From Bifidobacteriaceae bacterium (GTDB lineage: Bacteria; Actinomycetota; Actinomycetes; Actinomycetales; WQXJ01): 5,326 nt of DNA. The notes under the pieces are model-generated. The model did not search any database, had not been told where the DNA came from, and saw only the letters and a list, made by a program, of their open reading frames with translations. Positions 4,035-5,326 of the stretch are shown here, piece by piece. The DNA is taken from the NCBI GenBank assembly GCA_031265345.1, contig JAISCU010000263.1, forward strand, positions 1 through 5,326. Direction: 5' to 3'. The position numbers and the translations under genes were made by a program. Each line of letters begins with the position of its first letter. The stretch's first letter is position 1.

Positions 4035-5326
4035 ATGCCGGACCTGTTGACGCCCTTCACCCAGTTGATGCTGCAGATGATCAACTGGGGCGCGGACTGC
4101 ATCGAGGCGGCGTTCTCCGCCGACCTGTCCACCGTGTCGGTCGCGGAATGGGGCGTGGCGACGTCGTTGAACGGCAAGCTCGCCTACGTGATGACCGTCG
4201 TCGCGGTCGCGTTGGCGGCGGTGGAGATCACGGCCGGGGCGTTGCGCCAGAACATGGCCCAGGTCGGGCGCGCCGTCGTGCTGGTGGTGCTGGCGTGGCC
4301 GGTGACTCTGATGGTCACCTGGGTGACGGTCCACGCGGTCGCCGCCACGGACCAGTTGACCGGCGCGATGGTCAACGGCGCCGGGTTGAAGATCCGCGAC
4401 GGCCTGATCATGCCGATGATCTCCGGTTTCGGGTTGACCGAGGACCCGGACACCCAGGCCATCGTGGCGACGGGAACGTTCGGGCTGGGCGGCGGCGTGA
4501 CGCTGGCCGCGGTGCTGTGGCTGATCGGCACGGTCCTGACGGTGATCATGGCGTTCCGGGCGTTCGGGATCGTGGTCTTGGTGGCGGCGCTGCCGTTGGC
4601 GTTCATGGTCCAGTCCGGCGGCCAGGCCGTCCGCGAGATGCGCGTCAGATGGATACAGATGGCGGTCGCGTTGGCGTTGACGAAACCCTTGGCGGCGCTG
4701 GTGGTGCTGGTGGCGAGCGGGATGCTGGGCGTGTCGTCGGGCGGGGACGGCTTCGCGGACTCCATCGCGACCTATTGCGTCGGGGTGGTCGGCCTGGTGA
4801 TCGCGTGCGCCGCCCCGAAGCTGTGCGGGCAGTTCGTGGCGTTCGCGGGCGGGGTCGTCGCGGCGGCGGGCGGCGGGTCGGGGGTGTCGGAACGGGTGGC
4901 TGGCGCGGGCAGGACCGGCGTTCGTGCGGCGTTGGGGCGGACGCCGTTGGGCCAACGGCTCGGGCTGGGCGCGGGGAGCCTGCCGGCCGGACGCGGGCCG
5001 ACCGGCAGGCCTGGTGCGGGGACCCGCGCCCCGTCGCCAGGGGGACGGCCAGCCGCGCCCGGGCCGGCCCTGGACAGTGCGAAAGGTGGGCCAGGGGCAG
5101 GGGTGCCAGGGCCGGATGGTCGCGCTGGTAAGGGCGCGGGAGCGGTCGGCCCCGAGCAGGCGCAGGGAGCGCCGGGAGGGGGCGGCGGCTCGGGACCGGG
5201 TCGCGTGCGTGATGGGGCTGACTGCGGCGCGGGCCCGGACGGCGGCCATGGTTCCGGTGGCGGGACGGGACAGCCGCACGATGCCGCCACGGGCGTCCCC
5301 GGTGGCGGCTGGTCCCCGCCGACCGG
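4035..5326 (+). CDS. TrbL/VirB6-like type IV secretion membrane protein, 3' end beyond window
   Basis: Open from ATG 4035 to the right edge (about 430 codons, no stop). ATG 4035 is chosen because GGGAG (4020-4024) lies 10 bases upstream. An ATG at 4026 starts only a shadow frame. The N-terminus (LLTPFTQLMLQMINWGADCI) is amphipathic. Hydrophobic segments follow at about 47-68, 76-104, 148-172, 174-192, 206-235 and 243-280, giving five to seven membrane helices. The block VRWIQMAVALALTKPLAALV (about 204-223), with Lys-Pro inside a helix, is typical of actinobacterial TrbL-like proteins. VirB6/TrbL proteins form the inner-membrane channel part of conjugative type IV secretion. From about residue 280 onward the chain is a Gly/Pro/Ala/Arg-rich low-complexity tail of at least 150 residues, likely disordered. 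It belongs to the same operon as the two upstream pilin-like genes. The family call is good. The total length is unknown. Confidence 0.77.
   Translation, partial: MPDLLTPFTQLMLQMINWGADCIEAAFSADLSTVSVAEWGVATSLNGKLAYVMTVVAVALAAVEITAGALRQNMAQVGRAVVLVVLAWPVTLMVTWVTVHAVAATDQLTGAMVNGAGLKIRDGLIMPMISGFGLTEDPDTQAIVATGTFGLGGGVTLAAVLWLIGTVLTVIMAFRAFGIVVLVAALPLAFMVQSGGQAVREMRVRWIQMAVALALTKPLAALVVLVASGMLGVSSGGDGFADSIATYCVGVVGLVIACAAPKLCGQFVAFAGGVVAAAGGGSGVSERVAGAGRTGVRAALGRTPLGQRLGLGAGSLPAGRGPTGRPGAGTRAPSPGGRPAAPGPALDSAKGGPGAGVPGPDGRAGKGAGAVGPEQAQGAPGGGGGSGPGRVRDGADCGAGPDGGHGSGGGTGQPHDAATGVPGGGWSPPT

Noticed and set aside
4026..5131. Plus-strand frame from the ATG near 4026 (368 codons)
   Set aside because: Its product is a Gly/Arg-rich shadow. 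The frame from ATG 4035 encodes the hydrophobic TrbL-like protein and has the better-placed ribosome binding site.
3372..5279. Very long minus-strand open frame (635 codons) opposite the transfer genes, and another at 2651-3559
   Set aside because: They lie antisense to coherent membrane-protein frames with good ribosome binding sites. Their products are Arg/His/Pro/Gln-rich without domains, the usual high-GC shadow pattern.

Overview
This is a high-GC window, almost certainly from an actinobacterium. GC-rich codon third positions, GTG and ATG starts with purine-rich ribosome binding sites, and an actinobacterial-style TrbL/VirB6-like protein all point that way. I cannot name the genus. Two unrelated blocks lie side by side, separated by a transposase relic and a strong hairpin.

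Left block (about 1-2084, minus strand): a tightly packed three-gene operon. In transcription order it holds a membrane-bound diiron desaturase (2084 down to 1146) broken by one in-frame TGA, a stand-alone B3/4 (tRNA-editing-like) domain protein (1153 down to 473), and a LysE/ArgO-type amino-acid exporter (476 down to the left edge, incomplete). The genes overlap by 8 and 4 bases, so they are probably co-translated. My inference is a small cassette that makes or modifies a non-standard amino acid, keeps it out of protein and exports it. If the TGA is real, the desaturase step may now be dead.

Middle (about 2085-2858): the intergenic leader of the left operon, the C-terminal third of an IS630-family transposase (about 2241-2531, plus strand, 5' part missing), then about 330 bases without a gene. 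That stretch holds a perfect 14+14-base inverted repeat and a smaller dyad.

Right block (2859 to the right edge, plus strand): the start of a conjugation or type IV secretion operon of an integrative or plasmid element. It comprises a 226-aa protein with an N-terminal Ig-like (Big_1-like) region and two C-terminal membrane helices, a 108-aa two-helix VirB2/TrbC-like small membrane protein, and a polytopic TrbL/VirB6-like channel protein with a long Gly/Pro-rich tail running off the window. The two-helix part of the 226-aa protein aligns without gaps to the 108-aa protein. The first gene therefore looks like a duplicated pilin-like subunit carrying an added ectodomain-like module, which is the most unusual thing in the window.
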